Source: Microbacterium sp. UFMG61
GTDB lineage: Bacteria > Actinomycetota > Actinomycetes > Actinomycetales > Microbacteriaceae
Assembly (NCBI RefSeq): GCF_015354505.1
Contig: NZ_JACAFP010000004.1
Coordinates: 1 to 64,000, forward strand
Direction: 5' to 3'
DNA: 64,000 nucleotides
Part shown: positions 31,298 to 39,969 of the stretch, in pieces
How the letters are laid out: each line of letters begins with the position of its first letter
How positions within the stretch are numbered: the stretch's first letter is position 1
Made by a program: the position numbers and the translations under genes
The notes under the pieces: generated by a model
What the model was told of the DNA's origin: nothing
What the model saw: the letters and a program-made list of their open reading frames with translations, nothing else
Database searches by the model: none

Positions 31298-32083
31298 TCA
31301 GGATGCTGCGCGCGCGGCGTAGCGCCCGTCCTCGCTGGTCAGCGTGATCGGCATGCCGAACGTCTCGCTCAGAGTTTCGGCAGTCAGGGTCTCGGCGACG
31401 GGTCCCGCGGCCACGATCCGGCCCTCGCGCATCAGCAGCACGTGAGTGAATCCGACGGGGATCTCCTCGACATGATGCGTGACCATGAGCATGGCCGGCG
31501 TCGTGGGCGACGATGCGTACCCGCTGAGAAGGGCCAGCAGCTCTTCCCGCGACCCGAGGTCGAGAGAAGCCGTCGGCTCGTCGAGGAGGAGCAGTTCCGG
31601 GTCGGTCATCACGGCTCGCGCGATCTGGACACGCTTCTGCTCACCGTCGCTCAGCGTGCCGAACGTACGATCCGCGAGGTGGTCGAGCCGCCAGTCGCCG
31701 AGAACGCGCAGCGCGCGACGCTCATCGATGTCCTCGTAGTTCTCGTTCCATCGACCCAGCACCGAGTAGGCGGCAGTGAGGACGGTGTTGAGGACCGTCT
31801 CGTCGCGGGGCACGCGCTTCGCCATCGCCGACGACGCGAAGCCGATGCGCGGACGCACCTCGAACACGTCGGTACGCCCCAGGGTCTCCCCCAGCACCGT
31901 CACGGTTCCGGAGGTCGGGTGCATGAGTGTGTCGGCCAGCTGCAGCAGCGTGGTCTTTCCCGCGCCGTTAGGCCCCAGGATCACCCATCGCTGATCATCG
32001 TCGACCTGCCAGGTCACGTGATCGATGATGTTGCGGCCCTCACGGCGCACGACGACGTCGGTGAATTCCAGAGCGCTCGACAT
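31298..32083 (-). CDS. ABC transporter ATP-binding protein, stand-alone
   Basis: This 261-residue ABC ATPase has Walker A GPNGAGKTT (about 38-46), a signature-like LSDGEQKRVQIARAV, Walker B LLLLDEPTASLD and the switch His in MLMVTHHVEEI. The sequence around the signature and the variable middle (RVPRDETVLNTVLTAAYSVLGRWNENYEDID) resembles the ModF/YlmA-like soluble ATPases rather than importer subunits. No permease or binding protein is adjacent, so the transported substrate is unknown. TAGGCT ends six bases before the ATG, suggesting a leaderless transcript. Confidence 0.88.
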   Translation of the reverse strand: MSSALEFTDVVVRREGRNIIDHVTWQVDDDQRWVILGPNGAGKTTLLQLADTLMHPTSGTVTVLGETLGRTDVFEVRPRIGFASSAMAKRVPRDETVLNTVLTAAYSVLGRWNENYEDIDERRALRVLGDWRLDHLADRTFGTLSDGEQKRVQIARAVMTDPELLLLDEPTASLDLGSREELLALLSGYASSPTTPAMLMVTHHVEEIPVGFTHVLLMREGRIVAAGPVAETLTAETLSETFGMPITLTSEDGRYAARAAS

Positions 32084-32089
32084 GCGTCC

Positions 32090-32095
32090 AGCCTA
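32090..32095 (-). promoter_or_regulatory. -10 hexamer for the ABC ATPase gene (leaderless type)
   Basis: TAGGCT on the minus strand is followed by exactly six bases and the ATG at 32083. It lies in the 17-base gap after the glgM stop. Confidence 0.4.
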
Positions 32096-32100
32096 TCGGC

Positions 32101-33285
32101 TCAGCCGGTCAGCTCCGCGTACAGCGCGCGCGTGGTGTCGGCGATCGCACCCCAGCTGAACTCGTCCCTCGCGCGCTCCCGCCCCGCTTCGCCGTAGGCC
32201 CGCGCGCGGTCCGGATCGGAGGTCACCTCGGTCAGCACGGCGGCGAGGTCGGCGATGTAGCGCTCAGGGTCGACCGGCGTGCCCGTGCCGTCCTGCAGCT
32301 GCTCGATGGGTACGAGTCGTCCGGTCACGCCGTCGGCGACGACCTCGGGGATGCCGCCGGTCGCCGTTCCGACCACCGCGGCGCCGCAGGCCATCGCCTC
32401 GAGGTTCACGATGCCGAGCGGCTCGTAGACGGAGGGGCACACGAAAGTGGTGGCGGCGGTGAGGATCGCCGAGAGCTCGTCGCGCGGCAGCATCCGCTCG
32501 ATCCAGACGACGCCGTCGCGCGTCTGCTGGAGCATCTTCACGCCCTCCTGCACCTCCGCCATGATCTCGGGGGTGTCCGGCGCACCGGCGCACAGGACGA
32601 GCTGCACCTCGGGCGGCAGCAGACGAGCCGCCTGCAGCAGGTACGGCAGCCCCTTCTGCCGGGTGATGCGACCGACGAAGACGACCGACGGCCGAGCGGG
32701 ATCGATGCCCACCGACTCGAGGAAGGCAGGATTCTGCACCGGGCGCCAGCGCTCGACGTCGATCCCGTTGTGGATCACCCGCACCTTCGCCGGGTCGACC
32801 GACGGGTAGCTGCGAAGGATGTCGGCACGCATCCCCGCACTCACCGCGATGACCGCGGCGGCGTTCTCGTAGGCGAGCTTCTCGATGCCGCTCGAGACGG
32901 CGTATCCGCCACCGAGCTGCTCGGCCTTCCAGGGACGCAGCGGCTCGAGGCTGTGCGCCGTGAGCACGTGGGGGATGCCGTGCAGCTGCGAGGCGAGGTG
33001 CCCCGCGAAGTTGGCGTACCAGGTGTGGCTGTGCACGACGTCGGCGTCGGAAATGGCCGCGACGATCTCGAGGTCGGTCCCGAGAGTCTGCAGAGCGGCG
33101 TTCGCGGAGGCGAGTTCGGAGGGTGTGCGATACGCGAAAGTGCCCGCCTCATCGCGAGGTGAGCCGAAGGCCCTGACCTGCACATCGATGTTCTGCCGCA
33201 ACGCCGTGACAAGCTCTGCGACGTGCACTCCGGCACCTCCGTAGATCTCCGGCGGGTATTCCTTCGTGATCATCTCGACGCGCAT
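32101..33285 (-). CDS. glgM: Glycosyltransferase GlgM, alpha-maltose-1-phosphate synthase (GlgA family)
   Basis: This GT-B glycosyltransferase of family GT4 has 394 residues. In Actinobacteria this GlgA-like protein uses ADP-glucose and glucose-1-phosphate to make maltose-1-phosphate for the GlgE alpha-glucan pathway. Motifs are EYPPEIYGGAGVHVAEL at the N-terminus, ADVVHSHTWYANFAGHLA, VIHNGIDVERWRPV, VFVGRITRQKGLPYLL and the nucleotide-sugar motif PSVYEPLGIVNLEAMACGAAVVG. It is divergent from glgC, the same arrangement as Rv1212c/Rv1213 of M. tuberculosis. The ATG at 33285 has TACCGT six bases upstream. The GlgM versus plain glycogen synthase assignment is by family and synteny. Confidence 0.9.
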   Translation of the reverse strand: MRVEMITKEYPPEIYGGAGVHVAELVTALRQNIDVQVRAFGSPRDEAGTFAYRTPSELASANAALQTLGTDLEIVAAISDADVVHSHTWYANFAGHLASQLHGIPHVLTAHSLEPLRPWKAEQLGGGYAVSSGIEKLAYENAAAVIAVSAGMRADILRSYPSVDPAKVRVIHNGIDVERWRPVQNPAFLESVGIDPARPSVVFVGRITRQKGLPYLLQAARLLPPEVQLVLCAGAPDTPEIMAEVQEGVKMLQQTRDGVVWIERMLPRDELSAILTAATTFVCPSVYEPLGIVNLEAMACGAAVVGTATGGIPEVVADGVTGRLVPIEQLQDGTGTPVDPERYIADLAAVLTEVTSDPDRARAYGEAGRERARDEFSWGAIADTTRALYAELTG

Positions 33286-33291
33286 GTCTAG

Positions 33292-33297
33292 ACGGTA
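33292..33297 (-). promoter_or_regulatory. -10 hexamer for glgM (leaderless type)
   Basis: TACCGT on the minus strand ends six bases before the glgM ATG (33285), in the 69-base divergent gap with glgC. Confidence 0.4.
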
Positions 33298-33342
33298 GTG
33301 ACTCACTTGTCCAGATGCTAGTTCGCCGGGCCGATTCGCCTC

Positions 33343-33348
33343 TATGGT
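33343..33348 (+). promoter_or_regulatory. -10 hexamer for glgC (leaderless type)
   Basis: TATGGT ends six bases before the glgC ATG (33355). Together with the glgM box it suggests two back-to-back leaderless promoters in the 69-base gap. Confidence 0.45.
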
Positions 33349-33354
33349 TGGTGC

Positions 33355-34596
33355 ATGTCCGCACCAAAGAAGATCTTCGGCATCATCCTCGCAGGCGGCG
33401 AGGGCAAGCGACTCATGCCTCTCACAGCCGACCGCGCCAAACCGGCGGTACCCTTCGGCGGACAGTACCGATTGATCGATTTCGCGATCTCGAACCTGAT
33501 CAACTCGGGTCTTCGGCAGATCGTGGTCCTGACCCAGTACAAGTCGCACAGCCTCGACCGGCACATCTCGCAGACCTGGCGCATGTCGGCACTGCTCGAC
33601 TCGTACGTCACCTCGGTGCCAGCGCAGCAGCGCCTCGGAAAGCGGTGGTTCTCGGGCTCGGCCGACGCGATCCTGCAGAGCATGAACCTGATCAACGACG
33701 AGAAGCCCGACATCGTCGTCGTGATCGGCGCGGATCACGTCTACCGGATGGACTTCCGTCAGATGCTCGACGCGCACATCGCATCGGGCGCGAAGGCCAC
33801 CGTGGCCGGCATCCGCCAGCCCCTCGCCATGGCGTCGCAGTTCGGTGTGATCGATGCCGACACCGAGTCGGGACGCATCAAGCAGTTCCTCGAGAAGCCC
33901 ACGGATGCCGCCGGGCTCGAGGACTCCCCCCACGAGGTGCTCGCCTCGATGGGCAACTACATCTTCGACGCCGACGCACTGATCGCCGCCGTCGAGGCCG
34001 ATGGAGAGTCCCCGACGTCCGGCCACGACATGGGCGGCGACATCGTGCCCTACTTCGTCGACCGCGGCGAGGCCGGGTACTACGACATGAAGCAGAACGA
34101 TGTGCCAGGCTCCTCGCCTCGCGACCGGTCCTACTGGCGTGACGTGGGTACGATCGATTCCTTCTTCGACGCCCACATGGATCTGATCTCGACGCTGCCG
34201 ATCTTCAACCTCTACAACATGGAGTGGCCGATCCACTCGCAGGCGGTCAACTCACCACCCGCGAAGTTCGTCCGCGATTCGGTCGGGCGCATCGGCAACG
34301 CGATCGATTCGATCGTCTCGCTCGGCTCGGTGCTCTCGGGCACCCATCTCGAGCGCAGCGTGGTCGGTCCGTGGACGCTCGCGGGTGGCGGGTCGACGAT
34401 CACCGACTCGGTGGTGTTCGACGGCGTGCGGGTCGGCGCAGGCTCCCGCGTGCATCGCGCGATCCTCGACAAGAACGTCGTCCTCGCGGACGGCGCGACC
34501 GTGGGCGTCGATCGTGAACGCGATCTCGCACGCGGATTCACCGTGACGGAGTCGGGCATCACAGTGGTGGGCAAGGGACTGTTCATCGAGCGATGA
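33355..34596 (+). CDS. glgC: Glucose-1-phosphate adenylyltransferase
   Basis: GlgC makes ADP-glucose from ATP and glucose-1-phosphate, the committed step of glycogen and maltose-1-phosphate synthesis. The 413-residue protein has the pyrophosphorylase motif [26 protein letters not shown] at 10-35, then [16 protein letters not shown], the ADP-glucose loop [34 protein letters not shown], and a C-terminal left-handed beta-helix ([17 protein letters not shown]). The length is normal. It is divergent from glgM, so donor synthesis and use are co-located. Confidence 0.97.
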   Translation: MSAPKKIFGIILAGGEGKRLMPLTADRAKPAVPFGGQYRLIDFAISNLINSGLRQIVVLTQYKSHSLDRHISQTWRMSALLDSYVTSVPAQQRLGKRWFSGSADAILQSMNLINDEKPDIVVVIGADHVYRMDFRQMLDAHIASGAKATVAGIRQPLAMASQFGVIDADTESGRIKQFLEKPTDAAGLEDSPHEVLASMGNYIFDADALIAAVEADGESPTSGHDMGGDIVPYFVDRGEAGYYDMKQNDVPGSSPRDRSYWRDVGTIDSFFDAHMDLISTLPIFNLYNMEWPIHSQAVNSPPAKFVRDSVGRIGNAIDSIVSLGSVLSGTHLERSVVGPWTLAGGGSTITDSVVFDGVRVGAGSRVHRAILDKNVVLADGATVGVDRERDLARGFTVTESGITVVGKGLFIER

Positions 34597-34663
34597 CGTC
34601 TCGACGGCGCGCTGCGTGCCGCCTCGGCGTGTCCGCGCGTACGGCGCAGCTCGCGGTGATCGG

Positions 34664-34669
34664 TAGGCT
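34664..34669 (+). promoter_or_regulatory. -10 hexamer for serB (leaderless type)
   Basis: TAGGCT ends six bases before the serB GTG (34676), supporting that GTG as the start and a leaderless transcript. Confidence 0.4.
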
Positions 34670-34675
34670 CTGAGC

Positions 34676-35311
34676 GTGACCTCCGCGCGCTTCCTCGTCG
34701 TCCTCGATGCTGACTCCACCCTCATTCGCAACGAGGTGATCGAGTTGATCGCCGACGAGGCCGGACGCCGCGACGAAGTGCAGGCTGCGACTGAGGCTGC
34801 GATGCGCGGAGAGATCGATTTCGCGACCAGTCTGAAGTCACGGGTCGCCGCGCTCGAAGGCGTCCCGGTGACCGCCTTCGAGCGCGTGCTCGCGCGCATC
34901 GACCCGACCCCCGGCGTCCACGAACTCACCGCGGCCGTGCATGAGCGCGGCGGCATCGTGGGCGTCGTGTCGGGCGGATTCCACGAGATCCTCGACGACG
35001 TCGCTCCGAATCTGGGCGTCGACCGCTGGCGCGCGAACCGACTCGATGTCGTCGACGGCGCGCTCTCCGGCCGCGTCGACGGCGAGATCGTCGATGCAGC
35101 TGCCAAAGCGACCTCGCTCTGCGAGTGGGCTGATGAGCTCGGTGTACCCCGGTACGCCACGATCGCGATCGGCGACGGCGCGAACGACCTGCAGATGATG
35201 GCGGCAGCGGGTCTCGGTCTCGCCTTCAACGCGAAGCCGGCGGTGCGGGCGGCCGCGAGCCTGGTGGTCGGCCCCCAGGATCTTTCCGAGGTCATCGCAC
35301 TGCTCCCCTGA
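34676..35311 (+). CDS. serB: Phosphoserine phosphatase
   Basis: SerB removes phosphate from phosphoserine, the last step of serine synthesis. The 211-residue HAD-fold enzyme has motif I VLDADSTLI (nucleophile Asp11 and Asp13), the cap-region ERVLARIDPTPGVHEL, motif II VVSGGFHEI (Ser with Gly-Gly-Phe typical of SerB), the Lys of motif III within AAKATSLCEWA, and motif IV AIGDGANDLQMM. There is no N-terminal ACT domain, so it is the short form. It is followed 33 bases later by an alpha/beta hydrolase gene. Confidence 0.93.
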   Translation: MTSARFLVVLDADSTLIRNEVIELIADEAGRRDEVQAATEAAMRGEIDFATSLKSRVAALEGVPVTAFERVLARIDPTPGVHELTAAVHERGGIVGVVSGGFHEILDDVAPNLGVDRWRANRLDVVDGALSGRVDGEIVDAAAKATSLCEWADELGVPRYATIAIGDGANDLQMMAAAGLGLAFNAKPAVRAAASLVVGPQDLSEVIALLP

Positions 35312-35331
35312 CGGATGTCGGAGCCCCGGAC

Positions 35332-35337
35332 TATGGT
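35332..35337 (+). promoter_or_regulatory. -10 hexamer for the hydrolase gene at 35345
   Basis: TATGGT ends seven bases before the ATG at 35345, again compatible with leaderless initiation and favouring this ATG over the one at 35315. Confidence 0.35.
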
Positions 35338-35344
35338 CGGGCGC

Positions 35345-36049
35345 ATGGACATCATCCTCATCCCCGGACTCTGGCTCGAGGCATCCAGCTGGAGCGACGT
35401 CACCGCCGACCTCGAACATGCCGGTCACACCGTGAATCCACTGACCCTGCCCGGCGTGGGTGCCTCGGCTGCAGAATCGTCCGAGATCGGCATCGCCGAC
35501 TGGGTCGCCGCAGCGGTGGCCGCGGTCGACACCGCCACGAAGCCGGTCGCGGTCGTCGGCCACAGCGGCGGCGGCAACGTCGCGTGGGGTGTGGCCGATG
35601 CGAGACCCGACGATGTGTCACGCGTCGTGTTCGTCGACACCGTTCCGCCACCTCCCGGATTCGGCATCAGTGAGTTCGAGGTCATCGAGGGTGTCATCCC
35701 GTTTCCGGGCTGGGACTTCTTCCCCGACGAAGACATCGACGATCTCGACGACGAGACGAGGGCACGCACGACGCGGCTCACGCAGAGTGTTCCGGCTCGT
35801 GTCCCCACTGACGAGATCGATCTGCACGACGACGCACGTCATCGCGTGCCGGTGACGATGCTGATGGGCGGACTCGACCGCGAGACGCTCGAGTCCGAGC
35901 TTGATCGATGGGGACCCTATGCGGACGAGTTCCGCGCCATCGCCGAGGTGGAGGTGGTGCGCGTCGGCTCAGGCCACTGGCCGCAATTCTCCGTACCTCA
36001 TCGGCTGGCCGAGCTCATCGACGCGGCCGTGACACGCAGCGAGTCATAA
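35345..36049 (+). CDS. Alpha/beta hydrolase of unknown substrate
   Basis: This 234-residue alpha/beta hydrolase starts MDIILIPGLWLEASSW, the usual first strand and oxyanion region of the esterase-like RsbQ/MekL group. The nucleophile elbow is GHSGGG with Ser74. The His is in VGSGHWPQFSVPHRLAELI and the acid is probably in TMLMGGLDRE. An upstream ATG at 35315 would add ten unlikely residues (SEPRTMVGR) and contain the -10-like TATGGT. No signal peptide is seen. The substrate is unknown. Confidence 0.85.
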   Translation: MDIILIPGLWLEASSWSDVTADLEHAGHTVNPLTLPGVGASAAESSEIGIADWVAAAVAAVDTATKPVAVVGHSGGGNVAWGVADARPDDVSRVVFVDTVPPPPGFGISEFEVIEGVIPFPGWDFFPDEDIDDLDDETRARTTRLTQSVPARVPTDEIDLHDDARHRVPVTMLMGGLDRETLESELDRWGPYADEFRAIAEVEVVRVGSGHWPQFSVPHRLAELIDAAVTRSES

Positions 36050-36083
36050 CCCCGCAGGGTTCCGTCCGTGTGTCTGTCGACTC

Positions 36084-36794
36084 TCAGTGCCCCATGCCGA
36101 GGCCACCGTCGACGGGAATCACGGCGCCCGAGATGTAGCCCGACTCATCGCTCGCCAACCAGGTGACCACACCGGCCACCTCATCGGGAGTCGCGAACCG
36201 GCCCGCCGGAATGTTGGCCTTGTACTGCTTCTGCGTCTCTTCGGGCAGTTCAGCAGTCATGTCGGTCTCGATGAATCCTGGGGCGACGACGTTGGCGGTG
36301 ATCCCACGCCCACCGAGCTCGCGCGTGAGGGAGCGGGCGAAGCCCACGAGCGCACTCTTCGACGCCGAGTAGTTCACCTGGCCCGCGGAGCCGTAGAGAC
36401 CGACAACGCTCGAGATGAGGATGACGCGACCGAAGCGCGCGCGAAGCATGCCCTTCGATGCACGCTTGACCACACGGAACGTGCCACCGAGGTTCGTGGC
36501 GACGACGCTGTCGAAGTCGTCTTCGCTCATGCGCAGCAGCAGTGTGTCCTTGGTGATGCCGGCGTTGGCGACCACGATCTCCACGGGGCCGAGCTGCTGC
36601 TCGACCTCGGTGAAGGCGGCGTCGAGTGCAGCGGCGTCCGTGACGTCGGCACGGACCGTCAAGGTGCCCTCGGGGCCCTCGCCGCTGCGCGCGGTCACCG
36701 CGACGCGGTAGCCGTCGCGCACGAAACGCTCGGCGATGGCACGGCCGATGCCGCGGTTTCCACCGGTGACGAGGACGACGCGCTGAGAACTCAT
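36084..36794 (-). CDS. fabG: 3-oxoacyl-ACP reductase (short-chain dehydrogenase)
   Basis: FabG reduces beta-ketoacyl-ACP with NADPH, the first reduction of FAS-II. The 236-residue SDR has the cofactor motif TGGNRGIG at 10-17, NAGI at 77-80, and the catalytic set Ser128/129, Tyr142 and Lys146 in VNYSASK, followed by FARSLTRELGGRGITANVVAPGFIETDMT, which is strongly FabG-like. It ends GAVIPVDGGLGMGH. ATG 36794 has AGGAG five bases upstream. It is apart from the fabD-fabF operon. A DUF4190 gene is divergent. Other SDR roles cannot be excluded, but mycobacterial MabA-type FabG is the closest pattern. Confidence 0.9.
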   Translation of the reverse strand: MSSQRVVLVTGGNRGIGRAIAERFVRDGYRVAVTARSGEGPEGTLTVRADVTDAAALDAAFTEVEQQLGPVEIVVANAGITKDTLLLRMSEDDFDSVVATNLGGTFRVVKRASKGMLRARFGRVILISSVVGLYGSAGQVNYSASKSALVGFARSLTRELGGRGITANVVAPGFIETDMTAELPEETQKQYKANIPAGRFATPDEVAGVVTWLASDESGYISGAVIPVDGGLGMGH

Positions 36795-36926
36795 TTCCAC
36801 TCCTGATCTGGCCCGCGGGGATCGGCGGCCGGGTCGTCAACGATCCTACCGATGATGCGGATGCGTCTTCCTTCCGAGGTTTGACAGATGCCGCCCGCCA
36901 CTGGAACCCTGAGGGCGACGAAAGGC

Positions 36927-37463
36927 ATGATCGTGAGCGACACCGGCAATCCCCTTCCCTGGCGCGAGACGCCGCCTTCGGCCGTCCCTCCGGCTCCGCC
37001 CGCGCCTCGCGTGGACGCCGGGCCGACGCAGGCCTACCCGGGTGCGGCTCCGTCGTACAGCCCTCCGCCCGCTGCCCCCGCGTCTGGATATGCTCCTGCT
37101 CAGCCGCCGCACGGTACGGCCTCGCAGCAGCAGCCCGGCCACCCGATCTACGGGGGCCAGTACGTGCCGGCCCCGCGTCCGACGAGCGGCCTCGCGGTCA
37201 CCTCTCTCATCTGCGGCATCGCCGGTGTGGTGCTGTTCTGGCTGTTCCTGCCCATGCTCGCGTCGATCGTCGCAGTGGTCACCGGACACATGGCGCTTCG
37301 CCAGATCAAGGCGGATCCTTCCCTCGCCGGTCGAGGTATGGCCATCGCCGGCGTGATCATGGGGTACGTCATGACGGCATTCCTGGTACTCAGCCTGGCG
37401 ATCACGCTGATCAGCATCGTGTTCTTCGGCGCGTTCACTCTGCCGTTCATCTTCGCCAGCTGA
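36927..37463 (+). CDS. DUF4190 domain membrane protein
   Basis: This is a 178-residue membrane protein with a Pro/Ala-rich N-terminal cytoplasmic stretch of about 85 residues (PPSAVPPAPPAPRVDAGP...). Two hydrophobic segments of the DUF4190 domain follow (LAVTSLICGIAGVVLFWLFLPMLASIVAVVTGHMALRQI, then GMAIAGVIMGYVMTAFLVLSLAITLISIVFFG). GHMALRQI followed by GxGMAIAGxIxGY is the family pattern. ATG 36927 with AAAGG upstream is preferred to an earlier start at 36888; GTG 36933 is also possible. The function is unknown; these proteins are common in Actinobacteria and may be envelope-related. Confidence 0.85.
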   Translation: MIVSDTGNPLPWRETPPSAVPPAPPAPRVDAGPTQAYPGAAPSYSPPPAAPASGYAPAQPPHGTASQQQPGHPIYGGQYVPAPRPTSGLAVTSLICGIAGVVLFWLFLPMLASIVAVVTGHMALRQIKADPSLAGRGMAIAGVIMGYVMTAFLVLSLAITLISIVFFGAFTLPFIFAS

Positions 37464-37514
37464 ACGCTCGAACGGCGCGCCGTTCGAGCTGAGGCGGCGT
37501 AGGCTTGACTCATC

Positions 37515-37868
37515 GTGAAGAGCAAGCACCTGGTCCCTGCTGTGACCTCCCTGCCGCAGTCGCCGCAGGCCGAGGCAGACCACCGCGTGCGTCGCTATGC
37601 ACTGACGATGACCATCCGCATCGTCTGCTTCGCCCTCATGATGATCGTGCAGCCCTACGGCTGGTACACCTGGGTCTTCGCCGCCGCCGCTGCAGTACTG
37701 CCGTACATCGCCGTCGTGTTCGCGAACGCGGGGAGCGACAGCACGGAGACGACCGCGGAGTCGCCGTTGCAGGAGCTCGAAGCACCCGCTGTGGTCGCTG
37801 AGGAGCCGTCGTCGCTGTCAGACCCTCAGGTCTTCAGGATCCGGGAGAGCGGCCGGGACGACGCGTGA
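37515..37868 (+). CDS. DUF3099 family membrane protein
   Basis: This 117-residue protein of an actinobacterial family has a basic N-terminus with RVRRYALTMTIR and two close membrane helices at about 34-75 (IVCFALMMIVQPYGWYTWVFAAAAAVLPYIAVVFANAGSD). A charged C-terminal tail follows. The conserved R-x-R-x-Y-x-L start of the first helix and the IAVVFAN end are typical. It overlaps the next gene by four bases (GTGA), starting a three-gene run that ends in a SURF1-like gene. The role is unknown. Confidence 0.85.
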   Translation: MKSKHLVPAVTSLPQSPQAEADHRVRRYALTMTIRIVCFALMMIVQPYGWYTWVFAAAAAVLPYIAVVFANAGSDSTETTAESPLQELEAPAVVAEEPSSLSDPQVFRIRESGRDDA

Positions 37869-38059
37869 GCGAGCTGGAGTGCTCGCGTGCCGGCTGCCGG
37901 AACGCGGCGACGGCCCAGGTCGTGTGGAGGAATCCGCGCATCCACTCCGTTGATCGCGAGAAGGTGTGGCTCGCCTGTGCCGAGCACGTCGACTTCCTTC
38001 GCGACTACCTGGCCGCCCGGGACTTCCCCGTGACCGTGAGAGACGGTGTTCCTTCGTGA
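37865..38059 (+). CDS. Small putative zinc-binding protein
   Basis: This 64-residue protein has ECSRAGCRNAATAQVVWRNPRIH in the N-terminal half and VWLACAEHVDFLRDYLAARDFP in the second. Two Cys five residues apart plus a later Cys-x-x-His give a plausible C4/C3H metal site. It overlaps the DUF3099 gene upstream and the SURF1 gene downstream, each by four bases, so it is translated with them. Homologues at this position are common in Microbacteriaceae; no function is known. A link to cytochrome oxidase assembly would be inference from the neighbour. Confidence 0.8.
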   Translation: MSELECSRAGCRNAATAQVVWRNPRIHSVDREKVWLACAEHVDFLRDYLAARDFPVTVRDGVPS

Positions 38060-38868
38060 GTTCCCGCCTGACCCGCTGGACCGTCTATGTTCTGATCGCG
38101 ATCGGCTTCGCGATCGGCTGCGTCTTCCTCTCGCAGTGGCAGTTCGATCGCAACGCGTCGCGGGCCGAGCAGATCGAACTGGTCGAGAAGAACTACGATG
38201 CGGAACCCGTGCCGCTGGCTGACCTGATCGGCTCCGACGGCGAGCTCGACGCCGGGGATGTGTGGCATCCCGTCGTGCTCACCGGCGAGTATCTGAGCGA
38301 CCAGCAGCTGCTCGTGCGCAACCGCCCGCACGGGGGGACCAGTGCGTTCGAAGTGCTGGTGCCGTTCCGCGATGCCGACGGCCGCGTCATCATCGTCGAC
38401 CGCGGCTGGGTCCCGCCCGGAGACGGCGAGTCGCCGGATGCCGTGCCCGCCCCACCCGAGGGCGAGGTCGAGGTCACCGTCCGTCTGCGACCCGGCGAGC
38501 AGCTGCCCGCGTCGGGGCGCGGTGCGCCCGAAGGCCAGGTGCCCACCATCAATCTCCCCTCGATCGCAGCGCTCGTGGATGGAGACGTCGTGACGAGCGC
38601 GTACGGTCAGATCGTCAGCGAGAGCCCTTCCCCCGAGGTCGCGCTCGGCGGATTCGACTCCCCCACCGACGACCCGGGGCCCCACTTGTCGTATGCGATC
38701 CAGTGGATCCTGTTCGCGTTGATGGGTTTCATCTTCATCGGTTACATCATCCGCACCGAGATCATCAAGCACCGTGAAGAGCTCGAGGGCGCAACCGCCC
38801 CGGTCAAGAAGTCCCGGCGCCGCGACCGCGATGCCGACGTCGAGGACGAGCTGCTCGACGCACGCTGA
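38056..38868 (+). CDS. SURF1 family cytochrome oxidase assembly protein
   Basis: This 270-residue membrane protein has two membrane helices: TRWTVYVLIAIGFAIGCVFLSQWQ at about 6-28 and LSYAIQWILFALMGFIFIGYII at about 212-233, with an extracytoplasmic domain between. SURF1 hallmarks are LSQWQFDR, VLTGEYLSDQQLLVRNRPHGGTSAFEVLVPFRDADGRVIIVDRGWVPPG and the PHLSYAIQW motif before the second helix. SURF1 helps mature haem-copper oxidases, in keeping with ctaA/ctaB in this window. GTG 38056 overlaps the upstream stop. A charged, Arg-rich tail ends the protein. Confidence 0.92.
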   Translation: MSSRLTRWTVYVLIAIGFAIGCVFLSQWQFDRNASRAEQIELVEKNYDAEPVPLADLIGSDGELDAGDVWHPVVLTGEYLSDQQLLVRNRPHGGTSAFEVLVPFRDADGRVIIVDRGWVPPGDGESPDAVPAPPEGEVEVTVRLRPGEQLPASGRGAPEGQVPTINLPSIAALVDGDVVTSAYGQIVSESPSPEVALGGFDSPTDDPGPHLSYAIQWILFALMGFIFIGYIIRTEIIKHREELEGATAPVKKSRRRDRDADVEDELLDAR

Positions 38869-38890
38869 GCCCCTCGATGCGCGGGACTGT

Positions 38891-39547
38891 TCACTGCGCG
38901 ACGCCGCCGGCTGTGCGAAGCAGACGGGGCAGCTCATCGAGCGCCGAGATGCTCAGTCCGCGTCCTCCGTGTGCCTGATGACCGGCAGCGAAATGGACGA
39001 AGTGCGCGCCGAGCTCATCCGCGATCTCACGATCATGATTGGTATCGCCGATCAGGAGCACGCACGCCGCCGGCAGCCCGGACCCCGCCAGCCAGTCCTC
39101 GATCACGTCCCTTTTCGACGCGCGGTACGGATCGTCGATCGCAAGGATCCTCTCGAAGGCTCCGCTCACACCGTGGGGAGCCATCTGGAGTTCGAGCAGA
39201 TCCGGCAGGGTCGCCGAGGCGAGCACCTGGCGGATCCCCATGCCCGCGATGTCACCAAGCGTCTGTCGAGCATACGGATGAAGACGTGACTCGCCTGCAT
39301 GGACCGCCAGTCGACTCAGGTACTGCGTGACGGCCGCCTCGAAATGCTCATCGCCGATTCCGACGTCTCGATAGAAGTCCTTCAGCGGGAACCGGAAGAG
39401 GGACCGATAGTCGTGTGCATCGACGAGAGGCGACTCCTCGTGCTCGATCAGCAGGTCGTTCATCACCTGGAGGCAGATCTCGACGTCGTCGAGCAATGTG
39501 CCGTTCCAGTCCCAGCAGACGGCCCGGATATCGCTCAGAGAGTCCAC
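38891..39547 (-). CDS. HAD-family phosphatase
   Basis: This 218-residue haloacid dehalogenase-fold hydrolase has motif I CWDWNGTLLDD (nucleophile Asp), motif II VLASAT, a Lys in ASKRDVIEDWL and motif IV VLLIGDTNHDREIA. The cap is helical (C1 type), resembling phosphoglycolate or pyrophosphatase-type HADs. GTG 39547 is chosen since the frame upstream overlaps the cupin gene and has no HAD similarity; it overlaps that gene by 13 bases. It is the last gene of the PNPOx-cupin-HAD unit. A phosphatase acting on pyridoxal phosphate is a possible role from context only. Confidence 0.85.
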   Translation of the reverse strand: MDSLSDIRAVCWDWNGTLLDDVEICLQVMNDLLIEHEESPLVDAHDYRSLFRFPLKDFYRDVGIGDEHFEAAVTQYLSRLAVHAGESRLHPYARQTLGDIAGMGIRQVLASATLPDLLELQMAPHGVSGAFERILAIDDPYRASKRDVIEDWLAGSGLPAACVLLIGDTNHDREIADELGAHFVHFAAGHQAHGGRGLSISALDELPRLLRTAGGVAQ

Positions 39548-39969
39548 GGCATGGGCCGCTCTGGCAGTCTCACGCTGTCGTCCGGCAGGTGAGGCAGGTG
39601 TTCTCCCCCGGCTCGGATGCACAACCAGCGCAGCTCCCCGGTGCTGTCCGGCACAGCCCGCCACGTGCGAGCAACCCCCTGACCCACCCGGACCACCGTT
39701 CCGGCACCGACGTCGACGATGTCGTCATCGAGCGCCATCTGCCCGCGCCCCTCGAGGAAGACGTAGAGCTCCTCGATTCGCGAATGCACGTGCCAGTACC
39801 CCGCTTGCTCTCCCGGCGCGAGCGCGTTCGCCGTGAGGCCCATGTACTGCATCGTGAGCTCGTGATCGACGACTCGGCGACCGTCTCGCGATCGTGCCTC
39901 GTCGAAGCCGCCGTGATGCGAGCGCCACTCGTCCAGCGCGCCGATTACGACCACCTCGTAATCGCTCAC
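39535..39969 (-). CDS. Cupin-domain protein
   Basis: This 144-residue single-domain cupin has metal-binding motif 1, HVHSRIEELYVFLEGRGQMALDDD, with His residues and Glu in place. After VDVGAGTVVRVGQGVARTWRAVPDS, motif 2 has lost its usual His (ARTWR), which suggests an altered metal site. It starts with an ATGA overlap with the upstream PNPOx gene and overlaps the HAD gene downstream. The ligand or reaction is unknown. Confidence 0.85.
   Translation of the reverse strand: MSDYEVVVIGALDEWRSHHGGFDEARSRDGRRVVDHELTMQYMGLTANALAPGEQAGYWHVHSRIEELYVFLEGRGQMALDDDIVDVGAGTVVRVGQGVARTWRAVPDSTGELRWLCIRAGGEHLPHLPDDSVRLPERPMPWTL

Noticed and set aside
31298-32083. ABC ATPase as part of a transporter operon
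   Set aside because: Neighbours are rpmE2 and glgM; no permease or binding-protein gene is near, so no transporter was assigned.
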